Shown here in pieces: positions 23,464 to 33,938 of a stretch of DNA of 64,000 nt. A model generated the notes under the pieces. It was not told where the DNA came from and ran no database searches. It saw only the letters and a list, made by a program, of their open reading frames with translations. The DNA is from Mesorhizobium sp. M2A.F.Ca.ET.046.03.2.1 (GTDB taxonomy: Bacteria; Pseudomonadota; Alphaproteobacteria; Rhizobiales; Rhizobiaceae). The position numbers were made by a program, and so were the translations under genes. The DNA is taken from positions 3,410,001-3,474,000 of the forward strand of contig NZ_CP034449.1 in NCBI RefSeq assembly GCF_003952425.1, written 5' to 3'. Each line of letters opens with the position of its first letter. The first letter of the stretch is position 1.

Positions 23464-24584
23464 GATCCCATCGCCTCGCAATAGCTGAACAACCGAACCA
23501 GTGCTTCTCGCGATATGTCGCGTTCGACAGCCGACCGGGTTTCGTCGCTGCTTTCATCCAACAGTGCCTGCGCTGCCTCGCGAAGGGCACCAGAGCGGTC
23601 GATCCGATCCAAATCGCCACTTTCGCAGTCGGTCGCGAGCCCGTCCCCGTCCAGTTCCAGATAGGCGAAGTCGGGCGCGGCTACCGCGATCGCCGCTTGA
23701 AGGATCGTTCGCCCACTTAACCGCACCCGGCCAGACGCGGCAATTCGCAGCAAAGTCTGACGCCGCAGATGAGCCGGTGGAAGCAACGCTTCAAATGCCG
23801 CGGCGCTGTCGTCGCCAGACAGCAGATGCAGGGGAGCGGTTTTCCAGGAAAAGCTAGCTGTTTCAACGGCCACGATCTCGGGCACGGCGCCAGGCCCGGC
23901 AATGGAAACGACAAGGGCCTGACCGGGTGTATCATGCTTGAAACGGTCAGGTTCGGGCGCACCGCTATAACGGCTGCGCTCATTGATGGTGACGGGTCCG
24001 TGCCAGTCGCCAAGTGCCAGATAATCGAGGCCGGCCTTAGTCGCGCGATCTGGTGCAATGACATCGGACGCTGCTGAATCTTCGGAAAAGTTCTGAATAG
24101 CGCCATGAGCAAGGCCGAGCCGGATGGCGCCTTGCGGCGTCGCGGCGCTGTTCATCCACTCGGTAAGGTCGCGACCGGGTCTGCGGGTGGTGCAAGGTGC
24201 AGGCAGCAGCGCCACGTCCGCGCCAATGGTCAGGGTTTCGGGCCGCGTCGCCAGCAGGACATTGTCCGGCACAACGCTGTCCGCTGCACTCCACAATTGA
24301 TCAGCCAACAGGGAATCATGGTTGCCAGGCAGCAATATCCAGCGCAGAGGCGCGCTCTGGCTCATCTCGGCCATGGCCTGCCGCAACATCGCTGAAGTGG
24401 GCGTTTCGGTATCGAACGTATCGCCGGCCAGAAGTATGGTGGATGCACCATGGACGCGTGCCTGCTCTGCCAGCCGGCTGATCGCGCCATGGCGCGCTTC
24501 ACGGAGCCGCCCGCGCAGATCCTCTGGCATGTTGCCGAACCGCTTGCCGATATGAAGATCGGAGCTGTGGATGAATCGAAACAT
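23460..24584 (-). CDS. YhaO/SbcD-like metallophosphoesterase (DNA exonuclease)
   Basis: The 374 residues start MFRFIHSSDLHIGKRFGN. The calcineurin-like motifs are in order: SSDLHIG (D-x-H), LLAGDTFD (G-D-x-F-D), LLPGNHDS (G-N-H-D), LGLAHG (G-H-G type) and LGDWHG. The frame is open for 130 codons upstream, but ATG 24584 with GGAG nearby is the family start. It starts 13 bases after the stop of the Hhe-like gene and ends overlapping the YhaN-like gene. This suggests one operon in which a helicase-nuclease and an end-processing complex act together on DNA. Confidence 0.88.
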   Translation of the reverse strand: MFRFIHSSDLHIGKRFGNMPEDLRGRLREARHGAISRLAEQARVHGASTILLAGDTFDTETPTSAMLRQAMAEMSQSAPLRWILLPGNHDSLLADQLWSAADSVVPDNVLLATRPETLTIGADVALLPAPCTTRRPGRDLTEWMNSAATPQGAIRLGLAHGAIQNFSEDSAASDVIAPDRATKAGLDYLALGDWHGPVTINERSRYSGAPEPDRFKHDTPGQALVVSIAGPGAVPEIVAVETASFSWKTAPLHLLSGDDSAAAFEALLPPAHLRRQTLLRIAASGRVRLSGRTILQAAIAVAAPDFAYLELDGDGLATDCESGDLDRIDRSGALREAAQALLDESSDETRSAVERDISREALVRLFSYCEAMGS

Positions 24585-24597
24585 GGAGTCTCCGAGA

Positions 24598-27500
24598 CTA
24601 TGTCGATGCCAGGTTGCGCTGGGCGCGATCGATGGCTTCATCCAGCCGGGAGCGTGAAATCGCCGCAAGTCGCTCGACACCGAGCAGACGTGCAAGGTCG
24701 AGAGCGGGGTCGGACTGTTCCAGAATGTCCTCGTTCGCAACGACGACAGCGGCCAGCTCGGCGATTGGAATGTCGGCAATGGACCGGCGGGCATCGGCAT
24801 CGAACGGCATGCGATAATCAAGCAGGTCGACCACCGTCCCTCTCTTCCATAGGAAGCTGCCGCTGGATTCTTCAGTTCTATCGAACTCGCGCAGATGCAG
24901 GTCGATCCGCTCCCGAATCTTGTTGCCCGTTCTGAGCCAGCCATGCGCCCGTGCGATGCGCTGCGCAAGGACGTCATCTCGCAGAGGTCCTTCCTGCTCG
25001 ATCACCGCGTCGACCATGGACCGCAGCGTGCCTCGGTAGACGAAGTCATAAAACTGATCCGGGCTGGTGGAAAATCCGGTTAGATCAGTCAGGCGATAAC
25101 GGCCGCCCGTCGGTACGGTATCATGCGTCGAATGCGCGGCCGCAGGCAAAATTCCTGCAGATGCCGATGGGCGCTCTCCCGTCGCGAGGGGAGCGGCGAC
25201 AAGTTCTGGCTCTGATTTTATCGACGGATGTTCCGGTTCGCCGGCCGATGCTAGGTCTTCGGCTGGCAATGGGTCCATGGGGTCGACCTTATGTCCCATG
25301 TCCCAATGGATCGCGGCTTCACTTTCCTGTTGTTCAGCCTGTTTGCGACGGCTTTCCTCGAGCAGCGCGGCCAGGCTGGCATGAAGCCTCTCGGTGCAAC
25401 CTTCGAGATCAAACCACCAATCGGTTGACCATACCCGGACAATGTTCCACCCGAGGCCGCGCAGGACCTGCTCGCGGACCTTGTCTCGATCTCGCGCCGT
25501 GGCAGAACTGTGATAGGTCGCGCCGTCGCATTCGACCCCAGCCAGATAGGCGCCGGCGAGATCGGGATGCCGGATCCCTATATCCACTCGAAAGCCCGAA
25601 ATGCCGACTTGAGGAACGATGGTCCATCCGCGCTTCTCAAGCTCGGCAGCGACGGCCTCCTCGAAAGGGGATTCCAGGGCTCCGACCGATCCGCGTTCCT
25701 GCGCTGGCAATGCCACAGCGCCGCGTTCGGCAAAATCGAGAAAGGCTTTGAGATGCTGTACGCCGATCGCTTTGGTTCGGTTGGGGTCGATCTGGTCGGC
25801 GGCAAAACCTGAAAATACGATCAGTTCCTGCCGCGCACGCGTCACCGCGACATTCAGCCGGCGTTCGCCGCCGTCCCGATTCAGCGCGCCGAAATCCATG
25901 CTGCGCTTGCCGGCATTATCTTGCGAAAAGGTGATCGAAAACAGGATTATGTCACGCTCGTCCCCTTGGACATTTTCCAGATTCTTGACGATGGCGGGCT
26001 CAATACGCTCGTCGGCAAAGAACCATTCAAGCTCCGGCTCTGTCTGGCGTGCCTTGTCGAAAAGGTCGAGGATGAGCGACTGCTGTTGCGCGTTGAAAGT
26101 GATGACTCCGAGCGTGGGTCGGTCCTTTTCCGGTAGGGCCAGCCAACGCCGCATCCTGCTGACCGCCTCGTCGGTTACCGCTTGGGCTTCGATTCGATTG
26201 GTGCGGCTTTTGCCACGGTCATAGATGCCGGTCGTGATTTTTCGCAGCTGAACTGCCCGATCTTCCACCGTTGGCGAAGGGAATGTGATGAGCCGGTTCT
26301 GATAGTAGTGATGGTTGGAAAAGGCGATCAGCGACTCATTGCGGCTACGATAATGCCAGCGCAGGTCACGTACCGGGATGCCGGCCGCTTTGGCTTCGTC
26401 GAGAATGCTCTCAAGATCCTTTTCGTGTTCGACGACTTCCTCGTCCTCCTCGTTGCGGCCAAAGAAATTGGTGGGCGGCAACTGCTTGGGATCGCCTACG
26501 ATTATGGTTTGATGGGCTCGCGCGATGGCACCGACGGCGTCCCAGGTGGTGATCTGCGATGCTTCGTCGAAAATCACCACGTCGAACAGGGCTTGGTCGG
26601 GCGGTAGATATTGAGCGATTGAAAGAGGGGACATCAGCATGCACGGCGCGAGCTTGGCAAAGCTCGTCGGCATCGCGCCAATCATCTCGCGGATTGACCG
26701 GCTGGGCCGCTGCAATTCCATCTGATGGCGCAACAGGCCCAACTCGGAATTGCGCGGGACGCCTTGCACAGCCGGCAAACCATGAGCGATGGCACTGATG
26801 ACGCGAAGGCTTGCTTGAGCGCGGACAAGATCGTCGATTTCCCGGAAATCTTCGATGGCGTGCTCGTGCTGGAAGCGACGGAAATTCCGCAGCACCGGAT
26901 CGGCATCCAGCGTGGCCGGCAGCCACCAGCGTACATAGGCCAGGCGGAACGCGGATTGAGCTTCAGCTGGTCGCACTAGACCCGCCTCGATATCGTCGAC
27001 CAACGCTCCCAGATTGTGACTGACAGCCCTGCGACGAATGCCGCACCACGAAGTCCAGTCCCGGAGAAGATGACGGGCGTCGAGCAAGTCTCCCATCGCA
27101 GTCGTCAATTCGGTCAGCGGGTTATCATGTTCTGCCCAAGAAGGCGTCTTTCCAGCAGGGATCGCAAATTGGGTCTTGGCAGCCTCGAATGCTGCAGAAG
27201 CCGCAAGGAAGCGGGCTGCCCCATAGCGCATCGTGCTATCTGCTGCACCGCTTCGCAGGCTCGGGGCGGTTGCTTGCAGGAGCGCTTTGAAATCCTCCGT
27301 GCCGAGGCCGGGCAGGCGTAGCGTCTGTCGAAGCCTTTCGGCCATCGAGAGTATCTGATCGATACGGTGGGTGTCGGTATCAAGTGCGGCAAATCCGATC
27401 GGCTTCCCAGATAGGATGTTGGCTTCGACAGTGGCCCGGCGGTCCTGCATCAGGCGCAACAGCAGCAAGTCGTGCTGAGGATCGGCTACCCCCTCTGTGA

Positions 27501-30500
27501 CATAGCCTTGAAGCAGCTTCTGGACTTTGCGTTTGCCCAACTGACTGTTTGGCCAGAATGCAGAAGCGGCCTGCTGCCATTGCTGCTCTATGTCCTCCAC
27601 CCGTATGCGCGCAACGGCAGCCTCGTCATAGCGGGCCGACAGGTCCTTGCGAGACTTGCGATAGTCTCCGATTGCCTCATTGAGAGTGGCGAGGGCTCCC
27701 CGCAACTGGGCGAAATCTCGATCAAAGACAATGCTGACGTCATAGCCGGCACTGTCCTGGAGTGCCGCTGCTAGTTTTCGCAGCGCTTCGAGCTCCGCTT
27801 TTGACGCGTCGCCTTTGGCGCGCAGGCCGATGCTCACCAGGAAGGCGTCGAGTGCGGTCGCTAGAACCTCGGACGCATTCTTGAGGGTCTTTGCCCCTTC
27901 GAGCAAATTGTCCTGCCAGCCTGACGTCCACTCGGTGACATCTATAAGACGCAAGACCGACCGCATCTCCACCGACTGAAATGCGAGACCTGTTTCGGCG
28001 GCAATATGCTCCAGCGCCAGCCGGTTTGCCTCGTCATGGGAATCGCGCGATGGCCAGGACAATCTCGGAGCGTGCTGCCGCTTGTTCTTGAGAGCGATGC
28101 CGAGCGCCAGATAAGGCGTCAGACCATTGACATGGTGCCGATGCAGCGCTTCGACATAGGCATTCAGTTCGTCGCGACGGACGCGAAGCCGCTCGTTGAT
28201 CGCAATCCACTCCGCTGCGTCCACGCGCACGCCGCTTTCCCAGCTGATCCTGAGCTGGGTGAGAAAGTTGCGTCGGTCCGCCTTGCTGGAATGGAGTTCG
28301 AGACAATGCGCGCCCAGGCCATGTTCGCGCAGGCGGCGATACACCACATCGAGCGCCGCCGTCTTCTCGGCCACAAACAGCACGGTTTTGCCAACTGAAA
28401 GACAGTTGGCAATCATGTTGGCAATGGTCTGGCTCTTGCCAGTGCCGGGAGGACCGATGATGACAAAATCGCGACCCTCAGCGGCGGCAAGACTTGCGGC
28501 GGTCTGTGAGGAGTCGGCCGGCAGCAGCAAAACCATGTCGGACGGGGCATAGTGCCGGTCGAGTTCGCGCTCGTCGCGGAATGATGCGCCATTGCCCTCG
28601 AAAGCTATCTCCGGCGTGTCGATCAGATGGCGCACGACACGGTTTTCGCGCAGCGCATCGGTACGCTCGACCAGATCCTTCCACATGAGAAACTTGGCGA
28701 AGGAAAAGGTCGACAGCGCCGTCTCGTCCACCACCTCCATGCCGGGGACGTCGCGCACTGCCTGGCGCATAAGACCGAGCAGCCTCGGCACATCAACGCC
28801 GCTTTCGTCCTCGGGCAGCTCACCGGAAAACTGTGGCAGTTTGAGCTCGAAGTCGCGTTCGAGAAACTGCAACAAGGTTGCGTTGAATCGCGGTTCATCT
28901 TCATGGAAGCGCAAGGTAAAATGCGATGTTGCGCTGCGGCGCTCGATTTTGACCGGTACGAGCAGCAATGGCGCGCGATAGCTGCGCTCGTCCTCGGCCT
29001 TCTTCTTCCAGCGCAGGAAGCCGACCGCCAGGAAGAGCGTATTCGCGCCGCCCTCGGCAAAATCGTTGCGCACTTGCCGGTAAAGATCGATCAGCCGGGA
29101 TTCCAATTGACGCCCATCGAGCGTCGACGGGAGCTCGTCGCGCAGAAGCGCTTCCGCGGCAAAGCCACGCTGGAGGTCACGTCCGTGCACCTCGCGATAG
29201 AGGACAGCATCCCGCTCGCCCAGTGGATTCTGTTCGGGGAGCGAAATCAGCCGGATCGAAGCGCCTGCCATCAGACGGTCCTCGAGGTAGCCGACGTCAG
29301 TACAAAGAAACGGAATTGTCTTCTTGGAGTCCGGAAAATTGAGCAGGCGGTTCCGCAGTGTCAAATCGAGGAGCTTTTTCTGCCAGCGGTCGATCCGTCC
29401 GGCCGCTGTCGTCGGCTTTACCTCGACGATCTCGACCGGCAGGGCTACCACGGCCGGTGCGGCTGGCAACGGCAACGCGATTTCGGTTGCCGCCTCTGCA
29501 TCCACGCTGCGGCGCGTCGGTTCGTGCGAAGCAAGCGGTGTGATGCCGCCGCTGCGCGAGCGGCGTATATCGATGGCTGCGACAAAGGTGGCTACCTGCG
29601 TTTCGTCGAGCCGCTGTTCGATTGCGTGTTGGGCAGCCTCCAACGTCATCGCCGGCCGATGCGTCACGCCTGTCGTCTCAAACACGATGAGTTCGCGCGA
29701 TGCCAGCGCCTTGCGGACCTCCATGGCATCGGGTTCAATGGCGTTGGCGAGCGTCCTTTGTGTCATCCAGACGCCGACGGCCGCGTGTCCCTGAAACATC
29801 AAAACGACGGGATGCAAGCCCGTCGCCTCCAGGGCGGACGCGAATAACAGACTGGTATCGAGACAGGTTGCCAGCTTTTCTGCCGTAATAATTGAGGGAC
29901 GTCGAATTTTTTGGCCGCGGCTTTCGAAGCTCGCAGGTGGCTCTGCATAATGCAGCGATAGGCCAGCAATGGCCGAATAAATTGCGGCCGCCAGCATGAA
30001 TGCGCGTTGCGGATTGCCGCTTTGATAGCCATCGAGGCTGGAAGGATGACCATGCGCTGCGAGCAGCTCCGCTGCGGAACGCAGCAGTCCTGCGATCGCC
30101 GGGTCGTTCGGCATGACGAATGCGGCGAGCAATTGCGCCATATCGACGACGCCACCCCATTCGTCGCGGGCAAGCAGGCGCACCGCAACGCGCTGCTCGG
30201 CCAGCACTGCGCCTCCTGAGGTTAGGCGCAACGTTATCTCCCCGCGCTCAGCCTCGTTGAGACCGGCCAGATAGCCGGCGTCGAGATCGATTTTTCGATC
30301 GCTTAAGGGAAGCCGGTCGCCAGCAACGATCCGATCAATTGTCCAGCTTTTGGCGCGCAAAAAAGGGGGGTTCGATGTCAGCTCGAGAGTGCATTTTTCG
30401 AAACCCTGCTGGGTCGGGTTGTTGAGCGCGATAGACCGGATCACCGGAATAGCATTTTGGAAGGACGCATATGTAAAGCTGGCGGCGATGTCCGCCACGA

Positions 30501-30561
30501 CTTCTATTACGGGCGCGGCTGATATACCGGCAGCATCGCCAGTCTCCGAACTCGTTTCCAT
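24598..30561 (-). CDS. Hhe-type defence protein: DUF4011, SF1 helicase, Vsr/MTES_1575 nuclease, DUF3320
   Basis: The 1987 residues contain, in order, an N-terminal beta-rich part and a transglutaminase-like region (~residues 80-330), DUF4011 (WQKKLLDLTLRNRLLNFPDS), Walker A GPPGTGKSQTIANMIAN (~700), Walker B VVIFDEASQITTWDAVG (~1330), GDPKQLPP (~1353), NVQGDERDIILFS (~1525), VTRARQELIVFS (~1570), a Vsr-like nuclease domain (WTIVPQVGISGFRVDIGIRH ... VECDGATYHSSATARDRDK, ~1640-1715) and DUF3320 at the C-terminus. This DUF4011-helicase-Vsr-DUF3320 layout is a known single-gene antiphage system, Hhe. ATG 30561 (METSSETG) is chosen because the sequence before it is not protein-like. It heads a three-gene minus-strand operon with the YhaO- and YhaN-like genes. 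Confidence 0.9.
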   Translation of the reverse strand: METSSETGDAAGISAAPVIEVVADIAASFTYASFQNAIPVIRSIALNNPTQQGFEKCTLELTSNPPFLRAKSWTIDRIVAGDRLPLSDRKIDLDAGYLAGLNEAERGEITLRLTSGGAVLAEQRVAVRLLARDEWGGVVDMAQLLAAFVMPNDPAIAGLLRSAAELLAAHGHPSSLDGYQSGNPQRAFMLAAAIYSAIAGLSLHYAEPPASFESRGQKIRRPSIITAEKLATCLDTSLLFASALEATGLHPVVLMFQGHAAVGVWMTQRTLANAIEPDAMEVRKALASRELIVFETTGVTHRPAMTLEAAQHAIEQRLDETQVATFVAAIDIRRSRSGGITPLASHEPTRRSVDAEAATEIALPLPAAPAVVALPVEIVEVKPTTAAGRIDRWQKKLLDLTLRNRLLNFPDSKKTIPFLCTDVGYLEDRLMAGASIRLISLPEQNPLGERDAVLYREVHGRDLQRGFAAEALLRDELPSTLDGRQLESRLIDLYRQVRNDFAEGGANTLFLAVGFLRWKKKAEDERSYRAPLLLVPVKIERRSATSHFTLRFHEDEPRFNATLLQFLERDFELKLPQFSGELPEDESGVDVPRLLGLMRQAVRDVPGMEVVDETALSTFSFAKFLMWKDLVERTDALRENRVVRHLIDTPEIAFEGNGASFRDERELDRHYAPSDMVLLLPADSSQTAASLAAAEGRDFVIIGPPGTGKSQTIANMIANCLSVGKTVLFVAEKTAALDVVYRRLREHGLGAHCLELHSSKADRRNFLTQLRISWESGVRVDAAEWIAINERLRVRRDELNAYVEALHRHHVNGLTPYLALGIALKNKRQHAPRLSWPSRDSHDEANRLALEHIAAETGLAFQSVEMRSVLRLIDVTEWTSGWQDNLLEGAKTLKNASEVLATALDAFLVSIGLRAKGDASKAELEALRKLAAALQDSAGYDVSIVFDRDFAQLRGALATLNEAIGDYRKSRKDLSARYDEAAVARIRVEDIEQQWQQAASAFWPNSQLGKRKVQKLLQGYVTEGVADPQHDLLLLRLMQDRRATVEANILSGKPIGFAALDTDTHRIDQILSMAERLRQTLRLPGLGTEDFKALLQATAPSLRSGAADSTMRYGAARFLAASAAFEAAKTQFAIPAGKTPSWAEHDNPLTELTTAMGDLLDARHLLRDWTSWCGIRRRAVSHNLGALVDDIEAGLVRPAEAQSAFRLAYVRWWLPATLDADPVLRNFRRFQHEHAIEDFREIDDLVRAQASLRVISAIAHGLPAVQGVPRNSELGLLRHQMELQRPSRSIREMIGAMPTSFAKLAPCMLMSPLSIAQYLPPDQALFDVVIFDEASQITTWDAVGAIARAHQTIIVGDPKQLPPTNFFGRNEEDEEVVEHEKDLESILDEAKAAGIPVRDLRWHYRSRNESLIAFSNHHYYQNRLITFPSPTVEDRAVQLRKITTGIYDRGKSRTNRIEAQAVTDEAVSRMRRWLALPEKDRPTLGVITFNAQQQSLILDLFDKARQTEPELEWFFADERIEPAIVKNLENVQGDERDIILFSITFSQDNAGKRSMDFGALNRDGGERRLNVAVTRARQELIVFSGFAADQIDPNRTKAIGVQHLKAFLDFAERGAVALPAQERGSVGALESPFEEAVAAELEKRGWTIVPQVGISGFRVDIGIRHPDLAGAYLAGVECDGATYHSSATARDRDKVREQVLRGLGWNIVRVWSTDWWFDLEGCTERLHASLAALLEESRRKQAEQQESEAAIHWDMGHKVDPMDPLPAEDLASAGEPEHPSIKSEPELVAAPLATGERPSASAGILPAAAHSTHDTVPTGGRYRLTDLTGFSTSPDQFYDFVYRGTLRSMVDAVIEQEGPLRDDVLAQRIARAHGWLRTGNKIRERIDLHLREFDRTEESSGSFLWKRGTVVDLLDYRMPFDADARRSIADIPIAELAAVVVANEDILEQSDPALDLARLLGVERLAAISRSRLDEAIDRAQRNLAST

Positions 30562-31232
30562 ACCCCATCCCCTATTTTCATTTACGATAGAACTTTGCCG
30601 CCAGAATTTGAAAGTAAATTCTCGGTATGGTCGCCGCTTATGTCCAGCAGCATAGATTTCTAAAAGTGTTACCGCCCAGATAACGGTCGAAATGGAGACA
30701 GGCGATAATCGGTCGTCACGATTGGAGGGGATCCAAAAGTCGCGGAAATCGGAGCGCCGGCGCACGCTGCTGAAACCCAAGACGGGCAGGACGTCATCCG
30801 CAAATGTGTGGCGGTCCGGGCGCCATGGACCAAGCGTTGCGCGCCTATCGCGAGCGCTGTCGTGGCGCCTATCGCGGACTCGGACCCAGCCCGACAGTGA
30901 CGGCGAACCTCGATCGGCCTATCGGTGAGGCGGTCGAATTCCGCCCATAGACTATCGAAAGGCACGCACTTCCAGCTCTATCTCCTCGTACGCGTTGCCG
31001 GCTACCTAAATTCGTGCGCGCGGTCCAATGCCTTTGATTGCTGATGTCGTTGTGGAGACGTTTGATCGCTGAAGCATTTGTTTGCTGACCTAGCGGCGCG
31101 GGGGGAGGTCATTTATTGGGTACATCTCCAGCACTCTATGTGCGATCGCGAGGAAAATTTGTCCAGACAAGCGAATTCATCGAATCTGGACTAATCAATA
31201 AGTATAATGATGGTAAGATTCGGGGGGCAGGA
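30562..31232. other. Divergent intergenic region of the defence island
   Basis: About 670 bases between the leftward Hhe operon and the rightward AAA_13 gene, expected to hold both promoters. A short imperfect direct repeat (gcctatcgcg) occurs near 30842 and 30870. No gene supported. Confidence 0.35.
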
Positions 31233-33917
31233 ATGGCCGAGGTTGGACTTTTGGAATGGGCGGATAAGCAGCCCGACTGGATTAGGGATGCCTTAAGAAG
31301 ACACGCCGCGCGGCCGGGCTTCAACCTCGAGCAGGAGGATAAGGCCGGTGTAACAGCTCGGGTCCGCCACGTCGGTGGATTTACCGCTGATCTGCCCGAA
31401 TGCTCTCCGCTCTCGGCGGAGCATTTGAGGGCCAACAGTTCGAACGAGCCGCGCGCGGTGCTTTGCTCACTCGGCCCCGTCAAGCATTTGAACCGCCTCG
31501 CCGAAGAGCAGCAACTGCGTTTCGCCACCGATGGCATCACCATTATCTACGGCGACAATGGAAGCGGAAAGAGCGGCTATTGCCGGATCGCGAAGAAGCT
31601 TTGCCGTAGTCTGACGGCGGATGATCTTCTTGGCAACGTGTTCGAGATCGGCACCAAACCGCCAGCCGAAGTGCTTGTCCGGTTTCTCGAAGAGGGTGCT
31701 ACGGAACCGACCCCCATAACCTGGAAGGACGGAACGCTGCCCCCCGCGTCAATTGCACGGATCTCCGTTTTCGACTCCGCGAACGCTCGCCTCTACGTCG
31801 ATAAGCAAAACCGTATCGGTTTTCTGCCCGCAGCCATCGCGCTTCTCGAAAGCCATGGACGTCACCGCACCGAGCTCGAAGCCGACTTCCGGGAAGAAAT
31901 CAAAGCGATCGAAAAGAACCTAAAGACACCATTGCCGAGTGGGTACACAGCTGCCGGCGCGGTCGTAAAGCTGCTGGCTCGTCTCGAAATCAAGTCAAAG
32001 GACGTGATGCCTTCCGCAGCCGAAATCAAAAACCTCGCTGCCCTCTCAGAGCAGGACATGGCTGATCTCGCTGGCCTCGAACAGGCTCTGGCAAGCGACC
32101 CTTCAACGATGGCGACAAAGCGTCGGCGTGCCAAGGCGGCCTTGGAAAAACTGCTGACTGCATCTGAACAGATCGACGCGGCTCTCTCAGCGGCGGCCCT
32201 CGAGATTTATCGCAATCTATATGCAACAGCCGATTCTACAGCGCAGGCTGCACAACTTGCCGCCTCAGGAGCGTTCGCGACTATGCCGTTGAGCGGCGTT
32301 GGGCTTTCTCCCTGGCGGTATATGTTCGACCATGCACGAGCCTATTTAGCGAGCGTCACTGGCATCGATCATCAGCACTTGCCAGATCAGGAAGGCGATC
32401 GTTGCATGCTCTGCCAGGAGCCGATGACGGCGGACGCCGCGGGGCGGATCCAATCCTTCAATGACTTCGTAACGGGCGCCGCAAATAAGGCGGCGCAAGT
32501 CGCATCTATTGCCCATGAAGAGGCCCTGCGCCAAATCAAAGGACTCACCATTGCGACCGGGGAGGCGGTTGAGGCGGCTCTCGGAGAGTTTGGCGATCTG
32601 TCCGCCGCACGCAAGGCGATGGTGGCCCTGATCTCGGCATATTATGTCGAGGCAGGTAAAAGGCGTGATGCAATTGTCGTTGCGGCTGCGCTGTCCGAGT
32701 ACGCTGCGTTCCCGCAACTTGCGGCGCCAGTTGCATCGAAACTCCGAACGGAGGCGGAGGCGCTAGAGGCCGAAGCGCTGACGGACGACAAGGCAGCGGC
32801 CGACGACGGGAACCGCGCTACCGATCGAGCTCGTCGCGATACACTCAAGGATCGGAAAAAACTGGGCGACGATCTCACCATCGTTCTCGCGCGCTTGGCG
32901 AATCTCGAAGAGCGGCGCAAGCTTCTCTCATGCTGCGATGCTGTCGAAACAGGCTCGGTGTCACGGCAGATGACGTCGCTTCGACGAAGCCTCGTCATGC
33001 AGGATCTCGAAAAGCGCGTCGTCGCCGAGATTGAGACTCTGGCGTTAACGCACATCCCGTTCGCAGTTAATGATCGTAGTCAAGATGGGCAGAGCTATTT
33101 CGAGGTCGGGCTCAACGCGGCAAAAGCGATCTCAAACAGCAAGGTCTTAAGCGAAGGAGAGCAGCGCGCGCTTGCCCTGGCCTGTTTCTTAGCCGAGGTC
33201 GGAGGAGACACATCGCGTCAAGGCATGATCATCGACGACCCCGTGTCATCTCTCGACCATGTTCGGATCAGGCGGGTCGCGGCAAGGCTCGTAAAAGAAG
33301 CGGCCACAGGACGTCAGATTATTATTTTCACCCATAATCTTCTGTTCTTCAACGAGGTGGTTGACGCAGCTGCGCAGGCCAATCCGCCGATTCCCCTTGT
33401 TCGAAACTACATCAACAAGTCCGAATCTGCCGGTTTTGGCTTGATTAGCGAAACTGACGAGCCGTGGATCGCACAGTCTGTCACGAAGCGCATCGAGACT
33501 CTCAAGACGCGCCTGAAGAGCTTCGACGGCGCCACTGATTTCACCACCGATGCTTGGCGAAGGTCAGCGAAGGATTTCTACAGCGATCTTCGGGAAACCT
33601 GGGAGAGGCTCGTTGAAGAAATCCTGCTCGGTAAAGTCGTCGAGCGATTTAACAGCGATGTCAAGACACAGAGCCTGAAGGGTGTGGTGGTCGAGGACGA
33701 AGACCACAAGCGAATCTATTGGGCCATGAAGCGAGTTTCGGAGCGTTCTGGACATGACATGGCGTCCGCCAAGGCCATTCCAGTTCCAACACCAAACGAT
33801 ATGAAGAGCGATCTTGATGGAATTGACCAATATCGTATCGACACCACCAAACGAAAAAAGGATGCCGAAAAGCGCCGGATTGAATTCGAACAGCCTCCCA
33901 AGGCGACTGTACTCTAG
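31233..33917 (+). CDS. RloC/PrrC-like AAA_13 ATPase with CxxC hook
   Basis: The 894 residues start at ATG 31233 (MAEVGLLEWADKQPDW), behind a G-rich GGGGGGCAGGA; a TTG start at 31116 would add 39 residues. Walker A GDNGSGKSGYCRIAKK (~107), long helices around a CMLCQEPM hook (CxxC, ~390), signature LSEGEQRALALACFLAE (~639), Walker B MIIDDPVSSLDH (~664) and IIIFTHNLLFF follow. The C-terminal part (DFYSDLRETWERLVEEILLG) resembles the end of AAA_13 proteins. RloC and PrrC relatives cut tRNA anticodon loops upon infection; the nuclease triad of RloC was not identified here, so the effector activity is open. It stands alone, pointing away from the Hhe operon. Confidence 0.8.
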   Translation: MAEVGLLEWADKQPDWIRDALRRHAARPGFNLEQEDKAGVTARVRHVGGFTADLPECSPLSAEHLRANSSNEPRAVLCSLGPVKHLNRLAEEQQLRFATDGITIIYGDNGSGKSGYCRIAKKLCRSLTADDLLGNVFEIGTKPPAEVLVRFLEEGATEPTPITWKDGTLPPASIARISVFDSANARLYVDKQNRIGFLPAAIALLESHGRHRTELEADFREEIKAIEKNLKTPLPSGYTAAGAVVKLLARLEIKSKDVMPSAAEIKNLAALSEQDMADLAGLEQALASDPSTMATKRRRAKAALEKLLTASEQIDAALSAAALEIYRNLYATADSTAQAAQLAASGAFATMPLSGVGLSPWRYMFDHARAYLASVTGIDHQHLPDQEGDRCMLCQEPMTADAAGRIQSFNDFVTGAANKAAQVASIAHEEALRQIKGLTIATGEAVEAALGEFGDLSAARKAMVALISAYYVEAGKRRDAIVVAAALSEYAAFPQLAAPVASKLRTEAEALEAEALTDDKAAADDGNRATDRARRDTLKDRKKLGDDLTIVLARLANLEERRKLLSCCDAVETGSVSRQMTSLRRSLVMQDLEKRVVAEIETLALTHIPFAVNDRSQDGQSYFEVGLNAAKAISNSKVLSEGEQRALALACFLAEVGGDTSRQGMIIDDPVSSLDHVRIRRVAARLVKEAATGRQIIIFTHNLLFFNEVVDAAAQANPPIPLVRNYINKSESAGFGLISETDEPWIAQSVTKRIETLKTRLKSFDGATDFTTDAWRRSAKDFYSDLRETWERLVEEILLGKVVERFNSDVKTQSLKGVVVEDEDHKRIYWAMKRVSERSGHDMASAKAIPVPTPNDMKSDLDGIDQYRIDTTKRKKDAEKRRIEFEQPPKATVL

Positions 33918-33938
33918 CCTAATGACTATTGTCGTGTA

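Noticed and set aside
20830..24584. Housekeeping SbcCD
   Set aside because: The ATPase lacks the CxxC zinc hook and has a central beta insert, and the pair is coupled to a Hhe-type gene, so the YhaO/YhaN type fits better.
28627..29847. Long plus-strand frame of 406 codons inside the Hhe-like gene
   Set aside because: Antisense shadow of a strongly supported coding region; no family, and it arises from high-GC codon structure.
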